Shown here in pieces: positions 14,410 to 22,039 of a DNA stretch of 27,197 nucleotides (position 1 is the stretch's first letter; the number at the start of each line of letters is the position of its first letter). The stretch comes from Lachnoclostridium sp. (GTDB taxonomy: Bacteria; Bacillota_A; Clostridia; Lachnospirales; Lachnospiraceae): contig SVDR01000029.1 of assembly GCA_015057755.1 (NCBI GenBank), forward strand, positions 1 through 27,197. The letters run 5' to 3'. The notes under the pieces were generated by a model. It was given only the letters and a program-made list of their open reading frames with translations, ran no database searches and had not been told where the DNA came from. The translations under genes were made by a program, and so were the position numbers.

Positions 14410-15789
14410 TTACTGAACGGCTTTCTGCTTCCATCCGCCGCGTTTATAAGCAATAAAGTTCAATAATGCGCCTGCACACCAGGACAATAACAAGGAAACA
14501 AAGACGCACTCACTGCGGCCTGTCGGCAGTTCCGGAGTTCTTGTCAGGTAAGAGATTCCGTATGCGATCGGGACACGGAGAGCAACCGTTGTGAATAAGG
14601 AGATCCACATCGGAGTCATCGTATCGCCTGCACCTCGCATAACGCCAGACAAGCTCTGTGACACGGCAACTGCAATATAGCCCGGAGCCAGAATGCACAT
14701 CATCTTCATACTGAGTTCTACCAGCTCCTGCGTTGTGGTAAACACACCCATCAGGTATTTGCCGAAGATCAGGATCAGGGCTGTGATCACGGTAGAAACA
14801 CCGACAGCCATGATCGTTCCCTGCTTAGAACCTTTCTCTACACGTTCGTACTGTTTTGCACCGACGTTCTGGCCGGTATAAGTCGTCATGGAGTTGCCGA
14901 AAGACATATTCGGCATCATGGCAAAGCCGTCAACACGCATGATGATAACGTTTGCTGCGATAAACATTTCACCAAAGCTGTTTGTTAAGGACTGTACAAT
15001 GATCATCGCCAGAGACATGATCATCTGGGTCAGACCGGACGGAAGTCCTAAACGTACCATCGTGAAGGAATGATGCTTGGTCGGTTTCAGATATTCCCAT
15101 GTAATATCAAATACATCAGTCATTTTCATCAGTTTCAGGAAACACAGGATCGCGGATACTGCCTGTGCGATCACAGTCGCCAGGGCTACACCCGGAACGC
15201 CCATTCCAAGACCGGCTACGAATACCAGATCGAGCACAATATTGATCACCGTCGCGATCAGCAGATAAATCAATGCCGCGAAGGAATCGCCCATTCCTCG
15301 AAGAATACCGCTGAGGATGTTATAGTATGCAACGCCTGCACCGCCTACCATCAAAATTGTCAGGTAGGAATCACACCAATCGATGATACTCTCCGGTGTA
15401 TTTAACATCTCAAGAAGCGGACGGACAAAGATCATTCCGAGAACCATGATCAAAATAGAGGCAACCGCAGTCAGTGTAATACTGCAGCCGATGGCGTGAG
15501 ACAGCTGTTTTCTGTCTTTTGCGCCAAAATACTGGGATACCATAACACCGGTACCAACAGAAATACCGATAAAAAGTACCAGTAGCAGGTTGAAGATCGG
15601 GCTGGCGCTTCCTACGGCTGCCAGCGCATTGTCTCCGACAAACTTACCTACTACGATACTGTCCACCGTGTTGTAAAGCTGCTGCGCAATATTTCCCAAA
15701 ACCATCGGGATCGTGAACAGCGCGATCTTATGCCACGGTTTGCCAACGGTCATATCAACCGGTGCAAAAAATTTCTTTAATGCTGACAT
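14410..15789 (-). CDS. MATE family efflux transporter
   Basis: About 459 residues with twelve hydrophobic segments and the two-lobed MATE architecture. It begins with the typical FTIPMVLGNIAQQLYNTVDSIVVGKFVG segment (helix 1), and the related LPSGLTQMIMSLAMIIVQSL segment starts the second half. MATE proteins expel cationic drugs, dyes or metabolites using sodium or proton gradients; the substrate is unknown. The start was set at 15789, after AAAGGAAAA with good spacing; the 32 extra in-frame residues upstream overlap the DegV gene and look non-coding. It is 16 nt after the DegV stop and 11 nt before the PPC start, so the three genes form one transcript. Confidence 0.92.
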   Translation of the reverse strand: MSALKKFFAPVDMTVGKPWHKIALFTIPMVLGNIAQQLYNTVDSIVVGKFVGDNALAAVGSASPIFNLLLVLFIGISVGTGVMVSQYFGAKDRKQLSHAIGCSITLTAVASILIMVLGMIFVRPLLEMLNTPESIIDWCDSYLTILMVGGAGVAYYNILSGILRGMGDSFAALIYLLIATVINIVLDLVFVAGLGMGVPGVALATVIAQAVSAILCFLKLMKMTDVFDITWEYLKPTKHHSFTMVRLGLPSGLTQMIMSLAMIIVQSLTNSFGEMFIAANVIIMRVDGFAMMPNMSFGNSMTTYTGQNVGAKQYERVEKGSKQGTIMAVGVSTVITALILIFGKYLMGVFTTTQELVELSMKMMCILAPGYIAVAVSQSLSGVMRGAGDTMTPMWISLFTTVALRVPIAYGISYLTRTPELPTGRSECVFVSLLLSWCAGALLNFIAYKRGGWKQKAVQ

Positions 15790-15805
15790 GTATATTTTCC
15801 TTTCA

Positions 15806-16693
15806 TTAGTCTTCCATTTTATAATCCGGAACGACTGCACATCCGATACCGAGGGCTCCTGTACCTGTATGGCAGGACACACCAAGGGACAGCGGATCGC
15901 AGAATACCTTCATACCCGGAAATGCAGCCTCGATTTCCTCCACCCAGGCTTTCGTTTCTTCCTCATTTGCACTGGATGCAGCCAGGAGATGAAGTTTTCC
16001 ATCCGCCATCGCATCTGCAAATCTTGTCTCAATGTCATGCTTCATGGCTTCGATCATGGTCTTCTTCACTTTACCGAAACCACGACATTTTTTAAAGGAA
16101 TCCAGCTTTCCTGTTTCCAGCTTGAGAACCGGTTTGATATTTAAAACTCCGCCAATGGCTGCTGCCGCAGGAGTCACACGACCGCCGCGCTTTAAATACT
16201 CCAGAGTCTCCACTCCGATGTAGATCATCATGCGGTCTTTCGATTTCTCCAGAATCTCTTTGATCTTTTCAGCTGAATATCCCTTTTCAATCAGCTCAAT
16301 TGTATCCAAAACCAACTGATGAAGCGGAGTCGCAATCTGGCCATGGTCCACAACGAACACTCTGCCTTCGTACTCCTCATCTCTTGCAAGCGCCATCGCA
16401 GTCTCACAGGATCCGGACAATCCGCTGCTCAAAGGCATATAAAGAACTTTTTCAAACTCTTTCAGTGCCCAGTCCCACACATCACACACATCCGCCGGTG
16501 ACGGCTGGGAAGTTGTGATCACGGATCCGTTCTCCAGCTTTTCAAAAAACTGTTCTCTTGTCAGATTAATCCCTTCTAAATAACACTCGCCATCAATATA
16601 AAAAGGCATCGGAAGAACCCAGATACCAAGGTTTTTCGCTTCCTCCTGAGTGATGCTGGAATGGCTGTCTGTAATAATTCCAATTGATCTCAT
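15806..16693 (-). CDS. DegV family fatty-acid-binding protein (second copy)
   Basis: A 295-residue DegV protein showing GIITDSHSSI at the N-terminus, TTSQPSPADV (about 59-68), PLSSGLSGSCETAMA with the lipid-contacting serines, LEYLKRGGRVTPAAAAIGG, and a CHTGTGALGIGCA C-terminal loop. It is clearly diverged from the copy at 8785-9633 and carries a longer insert rich in Lys near residues 195-220. Paralogous DegV/FakB proteins in one cell can prefer different fatty acids. It heads an operon with a MATE exporter and a PPC protein. The ribosome site GAGGGGA is about 10 nt from the ATG, slightly long. Confidence 0.9.
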   Translation of the reverse strand: MRSIGIITDSHSSITQEEAKNLGIWVLPMPFYIDGECYLEGINLTREQFFEKLENGSVITTSQPSPADVCDVWDWALKEFEKVLYMPLSSGLSGSCETAMALARDEEYEGRVFVVDHGQIATPLHQLVLDTIELIEKGYSAEKIKEILEKSKDRMMIYIGVETLEYLKRGGRVTPAAAAIGGVLNIKPVLKLETGKLDSFKKCRGFGKVKKTMIEAMKHDIETRFADAMADGKLHLLAASSANEEETKAWVEEIEAAFPGMKVFCDPLSLGVSCHTGTGALGIGCAVVPDYKMED

Positions 16694-16748
16694 ATGGTCT
16701 AATTCCCCTCACATTCGATAATAAAAACTTTCAAATACGATTTTATCC

Positions 16749-16809
16749 CATGTTACAACTGTATCATTAAACCCCAAAAAACTCAAGAGGTCTGATTTTC
16801 ATGTTACAA
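16749..16809. repeat. Two direct copies of CATGTTACAA near the second degV promoter
   Basis: Identical 10-mers at 16749-16758 and 16800-16809, 51 bp apart start to start. One abuts the -10 box and the other lies beyond the -35. They could be regulator binding sites about five helical turns apart, or chance. Confidence 0.35.
16758..16786 (-). promoter_or_regulatory. Putative promoter of the DegV-MATE-PPC operon
   Basis: On the minus strand TTGAGT (16786-16781), 17 nt, TACAGT (16763-16758), with TG in the extended -10 position. This leaves a leader of about 60 nt before the DegV ATG. Confidence 0.5.
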
Positions 16810-16824
16810 ATTCATGCCTTTTAT

Positions 16825-16860
16825 AACAGAAAACGAAGCCCGGATCGAGCTTCGCTTTCT
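16825..16860 (-). terminator. Terminator of the galE-nahK unit
   Basis: CGAAGC (16834-16839) pairs with GCTTCG (16849-16854); flanking AGAAA and TTTTCT lengthen the stem. On the minus strand the stem is followed by TTTTCTG, directly after the kinase stop codon. Confidence 0.8.
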
Positions 16861-16861
16861 C

Positions 16862-17938
16862 TTATTTTAATTCCGAAATGATCGCCTTTAACCGATCCAT
16901 TTTCTGTAAAATATCTTCCACCAGTTTAAACTGGTTTCTGGCACGGTCAAGGTTATGATTCTCCCTTTTGATCTTAAAATAAGTGTCTCCATTCAGGTAG
17001 TCCGTCAGGAAACGGATGCCGCACTCGTAGGTAAGAATGGCGGCAGATTCCGGAAGAAGTTCCATCTCGCGTTCTGTAAGCTCGTCCCGCATCTCTTCCA
17101 GATATCCTTTTGCAAAATGACGAAATGCCTCTGTGTCAAACTCTACTTTTGACAGATCCACTTCATCTTCCGCACCGGTAGACGCACCCATTCTAAGCGC
17201 ATCACCAAAATCATACAGCATACTTCCCGGCATAACCGTATCCAGATCGATCACGCATACTGCCTCACCGCTGCTCCGGTCGAACAGAATGTTGTTGATC
17301 TTTGTATCATTGTGGGTTACTCGAACCGGGATCTCTCCCTTTTCCATTCCGGAAATGATCAGATCCGACAATTCAGAAAGTCTTAATGCCTGATCAATAT
17401 CTGCTTTGATGGACTGTGCACGGTTTACGCAGTCAGCTTCAATGGCGTCCTTCAATGCCTGCACGCGCTTTGGCGTATGGTGAAAGTCCGGAATGATTTC
17501 ATGCAAAGTATCGACCGGATACTCGCGCAGCATTTTCTGGAAATGTCCAAAGCCTTTTCCCGCCTGATACAGATCATAGTATGTTTTATCATCTTCGATC
17601 ACTTTTGTGTTATTAATGAAGTAATACATTCTGTATACACTTCCGTCGCTGTCCACATAATAGTTTTTTCCGTCCAGCGTCTTGATGACATTTAAAGTTT
17701 CCCGATCCGGATTTCCGCCCTCTTCGAGAATCTTAACCTTTAAATATTCTGTCACATTCTGAATATTTTCCATCAGATGCTCCGGATTTTTGAATACATT
17801 TGTATTGATTTTCTGGAGCAAAAGTCTCGGTACATCAATGCAGTATGTTCCATTGATATGACCGGAACCATATGGGAAAATCTTGGTAGCAATATCAAAC
17901 TGCCCCATAATATGGTATAGATTCGTATCTTTATTCAT
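16862..17938 (-). CDS. N-acetylhexosamine 1-kinase-like phosphotransferase (NahK/LnpB family)
   Basis: A 358-residue APH/choline-kinase-fold enzyme, nearly the same length as Bifidobacterium NahK (about 359). Co-linear motifs recalled from that enzyme are all present: YGSGHINGTY (23-32), LQKINTNVF (41-49), VTHNDTKINNIL (207-218, catalytic Asp211), VIDLDTVMPGSMLYDFGD (229-246, metal-binding Asp231/Asp233), GASTGAEDEVDLSKV, and YECGIRFLTDYLNGDTYF. NahK phosphorylates GlcNAc or GalNAc at C1 using ATP. The gene lies 15 nt downstream of a galE with Cys299, matching the kinase-epimerase pairing of the lacto-N-biose pathway. No lacto-N-biose phosphorylase gene is in the window. The ribosome site AAGGA is 12 nt from the ATG, with an overlapping out-of-frame ATG between. 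Sequence match strong; substrate inferred. Confidence 0.85.
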   Translation of the reverse strand: MNKDTNLYHIMGQFDIATKIFPYGSGHINGTYCIDVPRLLLQKINTNVFKNPEHLMENIQNVTEYLKVKILEEGGNPDRETLNVIKTLDGKNYYVDSDGSVYRMYYFINNTKVIEDDKTYYDLYQAGKGFGHFQKMLREYPVDTLHEIIPDFHHTPKRVQALKDAIEADCVNRAQSIKADIDQALRLSELSDLIISGMEKGEIPVRVTHNDTKINNILFDRSSGEAVCVIDLDTVMPGSMLYDFGDALRMGASTGAEDEVDLSKVEFDTEAFRHFAKGYLEEMRDELTEREMELLPESAAILTYECGIRFLTDYLNGDTYFKIKRENHNLDRARNQFKLVEDILQKMDRLKAIISELK

Positions 17939-17953
17939 TTGTCATTCGTTTCC

Positions 17954-18973
17954 TTAATTATTTCTGTATCCATTCGGATTCTGAGACTGCCATCTCCAGC
18001 CGTCGGCACACATTTCATCAATGCCGCGTTTTGCTTCCCAGCCAAGCTCTTCCTTTGCTTTTGCCGGATCTGCATAGCATGTTGCAATATCGCCTGCTCT
18101 TCTCGGTTTGATAGAGTACGGGATATCCTTGCCAACTGCCTTGGAAAATGCTTTGATCATATCTAACACGCTGTAGCCGTGACCGGTTCCAAGATTATAA
18201 ATATGCACAGCCGGAGTATCCTCAAATTTCTTTAATGCTTTTACGTGACCGTCCGCAAGATCTACCACATGGATATAGTCGCGGACACCTGTTCCGTCCG
18301 GAGTATCATAGTCATCACCAAATACACCCACTTCTTTTAATTTACCCACAGCCACCTGTGTGATATATGGTGTCAGATTGTTCGGAATTCCGGTCGGATC
18401 TTCTCCGATCAGTCCACTCTCATGAGCACCTACCGGATTGAAATATCTTAACAGGATCACCGTCCATTCCGGATCTGCTTTCTGGATATCGATCAGCATT
18501 TCTTCCAGCATGCTCTTGGTCTGTCCGTACGGATTGGTGCATTTTCCTTTCGGGCATTCCTCTGTGATCGGAATAAATGCCGGATCTCCGTAAACGGTCG
18601 CGGAAGAGCTGAAAATGATCTTCTTCACACTGTGTTTTCTCATCGCGTCGCAAAGAATCAGAGTACCGGTAATGTTGTTGTGGTAATACTCCAACGGTTT
18701 TGCAACAGACTCACCTACTGCTTTCAAACCCGCAAAATGAATGACTGCATCAATCTGTTCTTTATCAAAGATCGCATTGATCGCCGGAGCATCCAGCATA
18801 TCTGCTTTATAAAACGTAATCTCTTTTCCCGTGATCTTTCTCACGCGGTTTAATGATTCCTCAGAAGAATTGCAAAGGTTGTCAAATACAACCACTTCAT
18901 GACCTTCCTCTAATAACTGAAGACAAGTATGACTTCCAATAAATCCGGCACCGCCACTTACTAAAATTCTCAT
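17954..18973 (-). CDS. galE: UDP-hexose 4-epimerase with Cys299 gate (predicted UDP-HexNAc capable)
   Basis: A 339-residue short-chain dehydrogenase-type epimerase. It has the NAD-binding GGAGFIGSH (7-15), FSSSATVYG (121-129, Ser124) and NPYGQTK (147-153, catalytic Tyr149 and Lys153). The sugar-pocket gate at [12 protein letters not shown] (291-302) is Cys299. In Escherichia coli GalE this position is Tyr299, which excludes N-acetylated sugars; human GALE has Cys there and accepts both types. This copy is therefore predicted to interconvert UDP-GlcNAc and UDP-GalNAc as well as UDP-Glc and UDP-Gal. It is transcribed with the downstream NahK-like kinase. The start has a GAAAGG ribosome site. 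The other galE (22040-23044) has Phe299. Confidence 0.93.
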   Translation of the reverse strand: MRILVSGGAGFIGSHTCLQLLEEGHEVVVFDNLCNSSEESLNRVRKITGKEITFYKADMLDAPAINAIFDKEQIDAVIHFAGLKAVGESVAKPLEYYHNNITGTLILCDAMRKHSVKKIIFSSSATVYGDPAFIPITEECPKGKCTNPYGQTKSMLEEMLIDIQKADPEWTVILLRYFNPVGAHESGLIGEDPTGIPNNLTPYITQVAVGKLKEVGVFGDDYDTPDGTGVRDYIHVVDLADGHVKALKKFEDTPAVHIYNLGTGHGYSVLDMIKAFSKAVGKDIPYSIKPRRAGDIATCYADPAKAKEELGWEAKRGIDEMCADGWRWQSQNPNGYRNN

Positions 18974-19007
18974 AATAACTGCCTTTCAAACAATGTCTCA
19001 AGATCAA

Positions 19008-19017
19008 ACAAATTTGT
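19008..19017. repeat. 10-bp palindrome in the galE-nahK leader
   Basis: ACAAATTTGT is a perfect palindrome just downstream of the predicted galE transcription start. It is a possible operator, but short and AT-rich enough to arise by chance. Confidence 0.25.
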
Positions 19018-19024
19018 CCTCTCT

Positions 19025-19053
19025 AATATATACGAAATTCTTCAAAACATCAA
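19025..19053 (-). promoter_or_regulatory. Promoter of galE-nahK
   Basis: On the minus strand TTGATG (19053-19048), 17 nt, TATATT (19030-19025). It is divergent from, and only 10 nt from, the nucleotidyltransferase promoter. Confidence 0.6.
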
Positions 19054-19063
19054 CCATCATTTC

Positions 19064-19092
19064 TTGCACTATAAAGAAAAATCGTCTATAAT
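19064..19092 (+). promoter_or_regulatory. Promoter of the nucleotidyltransferase
   Basis: TTGCAC (19064-19069), 17 nt, TATAAT (19087-19092). The leader is about 31 nt before the ATG at 19130. Back-to-back with the galE-nahK promoter, so one regulator could control both. Confidence 0.75.
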
Positions 19093-19129
19093 ATAGCTAA
19101 TTATGACTTTAAATAAGGGAGATACTATT

Positions 19130-20056
19130 ATGGAAAAGAAACCAGTACTGGTTGTTATGGCAGCAGGTATGGGAAGCCGTTTCGGCGGTTTGAAACAGAT
19201 CGAACCTGTCGGAAATCACGGACAGGTCATTATGGACTATTCCATCTATGATGCCAAACGTGCCGGATTCGAAACCGTCGTATTTGTTATAAAACATGAG
19301 ATTGAAGAAACGTTCAAAGAAGCCATTGGAAACCGCCTCTCCAAAGTGATCGATGTCAGATATGCTTTTCAGGAAACTTCCGATCTTCCGGAAGGTTATT
19401 CTGTACCGGAAGGACGCGTAAAACCGTGGGGTACTGCTCACGCGATCATGGCAGCAAGAAACGTGGTGGACGGTCCGTTTGCCGTTGTAAACGCAGATGA
19501 TTACTATGGTCCGGAAGGCTTCAAAGTAATTTATGACTACCTCAGCCAGAATCCGGATCAGCCGGACTGCTATGAATTTGCAATGGTTGGTTACAGCCTC
19601 CGCAGCACACTGACAGAAAATGGCTCCGTTGCCCGCGGTGTCTGCGAAGAAGACGAAGACCAGTATCTGATCCGCGTTACAGAGCGTACCTGCATCGAAA
19701 AAGACGGTGATGATGCCCGCTACAGTCTGGATGGCGGTGAGAACTGGACATCCATTTCCGGTGATTCCGTTGTTTCCCTGAATCTCTGGGGACTGACACG
19801 CAGCTTCATCGATGAAGCCGTTTCCCGCTTCCCAGGTTTCTTAGACAAGGCAATCGCTGAAAATCCGATGAAAGGTGAATTTTTCCTTCCGACTGTGATC
19901 ACACAGCTTCTTGAAGAAAAGAAAGCGCGCGTCAAAGTCCTTAGAAGTTCTGACAAATGGTACGGTGTTACATACATGGCTGATAAGTCGATGGTCGTTG
20001 CCGCTATCGCTGAAAAAACAGCAAGCGGTCTTTATCCGGACAATCTTTGGGCATAA
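19130..20056 (+). CDS. Sugar-1-phosphate nucleotidyltransferase family protein
   Basis: About 308 residues with a GT-A/Rossmann nucleotidyltransferase fold. The N-terminal signature VVMAAGMGSRFGGLKQ (8-23) binds the NTP and metal, and VNADDYYG (120-127) is the expected metal-binding acidic loop. GRVKPWGTAHA (95-105) resembles the base-recognition loop of UTP- or dTTP-using enzymes. No acyltransferase or left-handed beta-helix follows, so it is not a full GlmU. Divergent placement beside nahK and the Cys299 galE suggests it activates the kinase product, for example HexNAc-1-phosphate plus UTP to UDP-HexNAc. A choline-phosphate cytidylyltransferase-type role is an alternative. The start at 19130 follows AGGGAGA. 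It ends at a long-stem terminator. Confidence 0.8.
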   Translation: MEKKPVLVVMAAGMGSRFGGLKQIEPVGNHGQVIMDYSIYDAKRAGFETVVFVIKHEIEETFKEAIGNRLSKVIDVRYAFQETSDLPEGYSVPEGRVKPWGTAHAIMAARNVVDGPFAVVNADDYYGPEGFKVIYDYLSQNPDQPDCYEFAMVGYSLRSTLTENGSVARGVCEEDEDQYLIRVTERTCIEKDGDDARYSLDGGENWTSISGDSVVSLNLWGLTRSFIDEAVSRFPGFLDKAIAENPMKGEFFLPTVITQLLEEKKARVKVLRSSDKWYGVTYMADKSMVVAAIAEKTASGLYPDNLWA

Positions 20057-20066
20057 AAAATACATG

Positions 20067-20114
20067 AAAAAGAGAGTATCCTGCAAGTATTTCATCGCAT
20101 GATACTCTCTTTTT
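20067..20114. terminator. Bidirectional terminator after the nucleotidyltransferase
   Basis: AAAAAGAGAGTATC (20067-20080) pairs perfectly over 14 bp with GATACTCTCTTTTT (20101-20114), with a 20-nt loop. It lies between the nucleotidyltransferase stop and the 3' end of the ydcF remnant. Confidence 0.92.
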
Positions 20115-20573
20115 AAACCAACTCACTTGTATAACCGTGCTCTACCATCACGTCAAATACTGCCATCACATCCTCCGGTATTTCCTGCGGAATCTGATAA
20201 CCTTTTTTGGCGTATACCTCGATCCTCTGAAAATCACCGACAATTACATCAATTACCTTCTTCTCTGTCAGTCCCTGTTTTGTAGAGTTAATTAAATATT
20301 CCTCCAATGTTAACTGCGGCGAAGTAATAATCATTTTCATATCCGGCCAGTACACCTTCATTGCCGCATAGATTCGACGCTCCATAAATGGTTTGTGAAC
20401 GCCGATAAAAGATTTTACCTGCATCCCCTTTTTTCAAACATCGCCTTCGTAAATAAAATATTATCTTTGGTATTCGTCGCACGATTTTCAATGATGATAT
20501 CTTCTTTTGGAACTCCCGCTCCCATTGCGATCTCTGCAAACCGGTCTGCTTCCGTCTGCAGCTGATCAGCGGT
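20113..20573 (-). pseudogene. 3' remnant of a YdcF/DUF218-like gene, 5'-truncated and frameshifted
   Basis: Reading the minus strand from about 20573, an in-frame stretch (HKTADQLQTEADRFAEIAMG, then GVPKEDIIIENRATNTKDN) matches the central DUF218/YdcF motif with its conserved ENRATNT. That frame stops after the A6G4 run at 20425-20434. The next segment, starting QVKSFIGVHKPFMERR and running to 20113, continues the same protein in the neighbouring frame. One missing G would explain it. The N-terminal half, including the usual SGG motif and any membrane segments, is absent. DUF218 proteins act in envelope metabolism, though most are uncharacterised. This copy should be non-functional. It abuts a nanA remnant head-to-head. 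Confidence 0.8.
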
Positions 20574-20891
20574 CTTATGATGGGCGCTGCAGGCGGTATC
20601 GGCGGTACATACTCCTCCTGTCCGGAGCTTTACATCAAACTTGTTGACCTCGTAAACGCTGGCGATTACGAGACAGCACGTGCTCTTCAGTACGATATCA
20701 ATGAGATCATCTACGCACTTTGCTCCTGCAAGGGCAATATGTATGCTGCAATCAAAGCAGTTCTCAATAAACGTGAAGGTCTTGAGCTTGGCGGCGTTCG
20801 CGCTCCACTCGTAAACCTCGTTCCGGAAGATGATGCGATCATCGACAAGATCGTTGGTATGATCGATGCAGCTGTTGCAAAATATCTGTAA
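20556..20891 (+). pseudogene. nanA: 3' remnant of an N-acetylneuraminate lyase (DHDPS-family) gene
   Basis: About 110 codons in frame to the stop at 20889-20891. The QLISGLMMGAAGGIGG segment corresponds to the late barrel strand of sialate lyases (compare the LAGADGGIGSTYN region of Escherichia coli NanA). It is followed by the C-terminal helical part (VLNKREGLELGGVRAPLVNL). A full enzyme has about 300 residues. The N-terminal two thirds, including the GxxG site and the Schiff-base lysine, are missing, and no ribosome site precedes the first ATG at 20577. Codon use resembles the well-expressed nagA/nagB genes, suggesting recent loss. DHDPS-family membership is certain; sialate lyase specificity is likely. 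Confidence 0.8.
20561..20570. other. Palindrome at the ydcF/nanA junction
   Basis: GCTGATCAGC is a perfect 10-bp palindrome at the point where both coding frames lose recognisable homologous sequence. CAGCTG overlaps it on the left. The exact breakpoint cannot be set better than about 20553-20576. Confidence 0.6.
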
Positions 20892-20918
20892 TCATTACCC
20901 TCATATTAAGACATAATT

Positions 20919-20955
20919 TAAGGCGGATTCTCTCGAATCCGCCTTATTTCTTTTG
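20919..20955. terminator. Terminator between the nanA remnant and galM
   Basis: AAGGCGGATTC (20920-20930) pairs with GAATCCGCCTT (20935-20945) around TCTC, extended by T20919-A20946. TTTCTTTT follows on the plus strand. It also marks the end of the leftward gal operon, where the minus-strand tail is AT-rich. Confidence 0.9.
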
Positions 20956-20972
20956 CCTCAGGTTCACTTATC

Positions 20973-22010
20973 TTATACGACAAACTTATATGCTGTTTTT
21001 GTTCTATAAATATCGCCCTTTTTGCAAATAGATGATCTGAAATTCTCATGATTTAATGCATCCGGAAAATACTGGGTTTCAAAGCATACACCTTGATTCT
21101 TCTCGTAAATAACGCCGTCTTTTCCTTCTTCATGATTGATGAAGTTTGCACTATATACTTGAACTCCCGGAAGATCCGTATACACCTGCATCGTAATACC
21201 GGTTTCAAGTGATGATAACTCTGCTACCAATTGATAATTTCCATCATTATTTAATACCCAGTTATGATCATAGCCATTTCCAAGGATCAATGCCTCATAA
21301 TTTTGATCGATGTCACGTCCAATCTCTTTTCTGGTCCGGAAATCCATTGGAGTCCCTTCTACGCGAACCACTTCACCTGTCGGGATCAAATCCGGTCTTG
21401 TTCTGGTGTACGCATCCGAATCGATCCACATTCTCTGTGTTCTCACGGTTCCGGATTCGTGTCCGTTCAGATTAAAATAACTATGGTTTGTCATATTGAT
21501 CGGAGTATCCTCTTCCGGTTTTGCATAATATTCGATCATGATCTGATTATCATCTGTCAGCGAATATGTTACTTCTACGGAAACAGCACCCGGAAATCCC
21601 TGGTCTCCATCCGGACTCTCCAGAGAAAATGTAATGCTGTGATCCGTTGTTTCTTTTACATTCCAAACACGGAAACTCCAACAGTCAAAACCGCTATGCA
21701 GATTGTTGCTGCCGTTGTTTTTATCCAAATGGTATGTTTTTCCATTGTATACAAATGATGCATCTCCGATTCGGTTTGCATTACGCCCTACGGTTGCACC
21801 AAAAAAGGTTCCGGAAACGCCTTCGTAACCGCTCGGATCGTCATAACCGAGCACCACATCTCTGCTTATTCCCTCTTTATCCGGCACGATCAGTTTCTGT
21901 AATGTTGCACCAAAATCAGAAACATGCATTTCCATACCGTTCAGGTTCTTGAAGATGTAGAGCTTGGCCGCCTCACCTTTTTTATCAAATCCAAATTCCC
22001 TGATAATCAT
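20973..22010 (-). CDS. galM: Aldose 1-epimerase (galactose mutarotase)
   Basis: A 345-residue cytosolic enzyme that interconverts alpha- and beta-D-galactose, feeding the alpha form to GalK. Motifs: GRNANRIG (substrate-binding Arg), LHSGFDCW (His), TNHSYFNLNGH (catalytic-acid His in NHSYFNL), and ETQYFPDALNH near the C-terminus, with the likely general-base Glu. Length is standard for GalM. AAGGAGATTT precedes the ATG. It is the last gene of the mgl-gal operon, 29 nt after galE. Identification is firm. Confidence 0.95.
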   Translation of the reverse strand: MIIREFGFDKKGEAAKLYIFKNLNGMEMHVSDFGATLQKLIVPDKEGISRDVVLGYDDPSGYEGVSGTFFGATVGRNANRIGDASFVYNGKTYHLDKNNGSNNLHSGFDCWSFRVWNVKETTDHSITFSLESPDGDQGFPGAVSVEVTYSLTDDNQIMIEYYAKPEEDTPINMTNHSYFNLNGHESGTVRTQRMWIDSDAYTRTRPDLIPTGEVVRVEGTPMDFRTRKEIGRDIDQNYEALILGNGYDHNWVLNNDGNYQLVAELSSLETGITMQVYTDLPGVQVYSANFINHEEGKDGVIYEKNQGVCFETQYFPDALNHENFRSSICKKGDIYRTKTAYKFVV

Positions 22011-22039
22011 AAATCTCCTTCTATCACCATACTGAGAAT

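Noticed and set aside
20425..20434. A-rich slippery run that might be a programmed frameshift in the ydcF remnant
   Set aside because: The gene already lacks its 5' half and start, so recoding would not give a working protein. The heptamer is also not in the canonical register.
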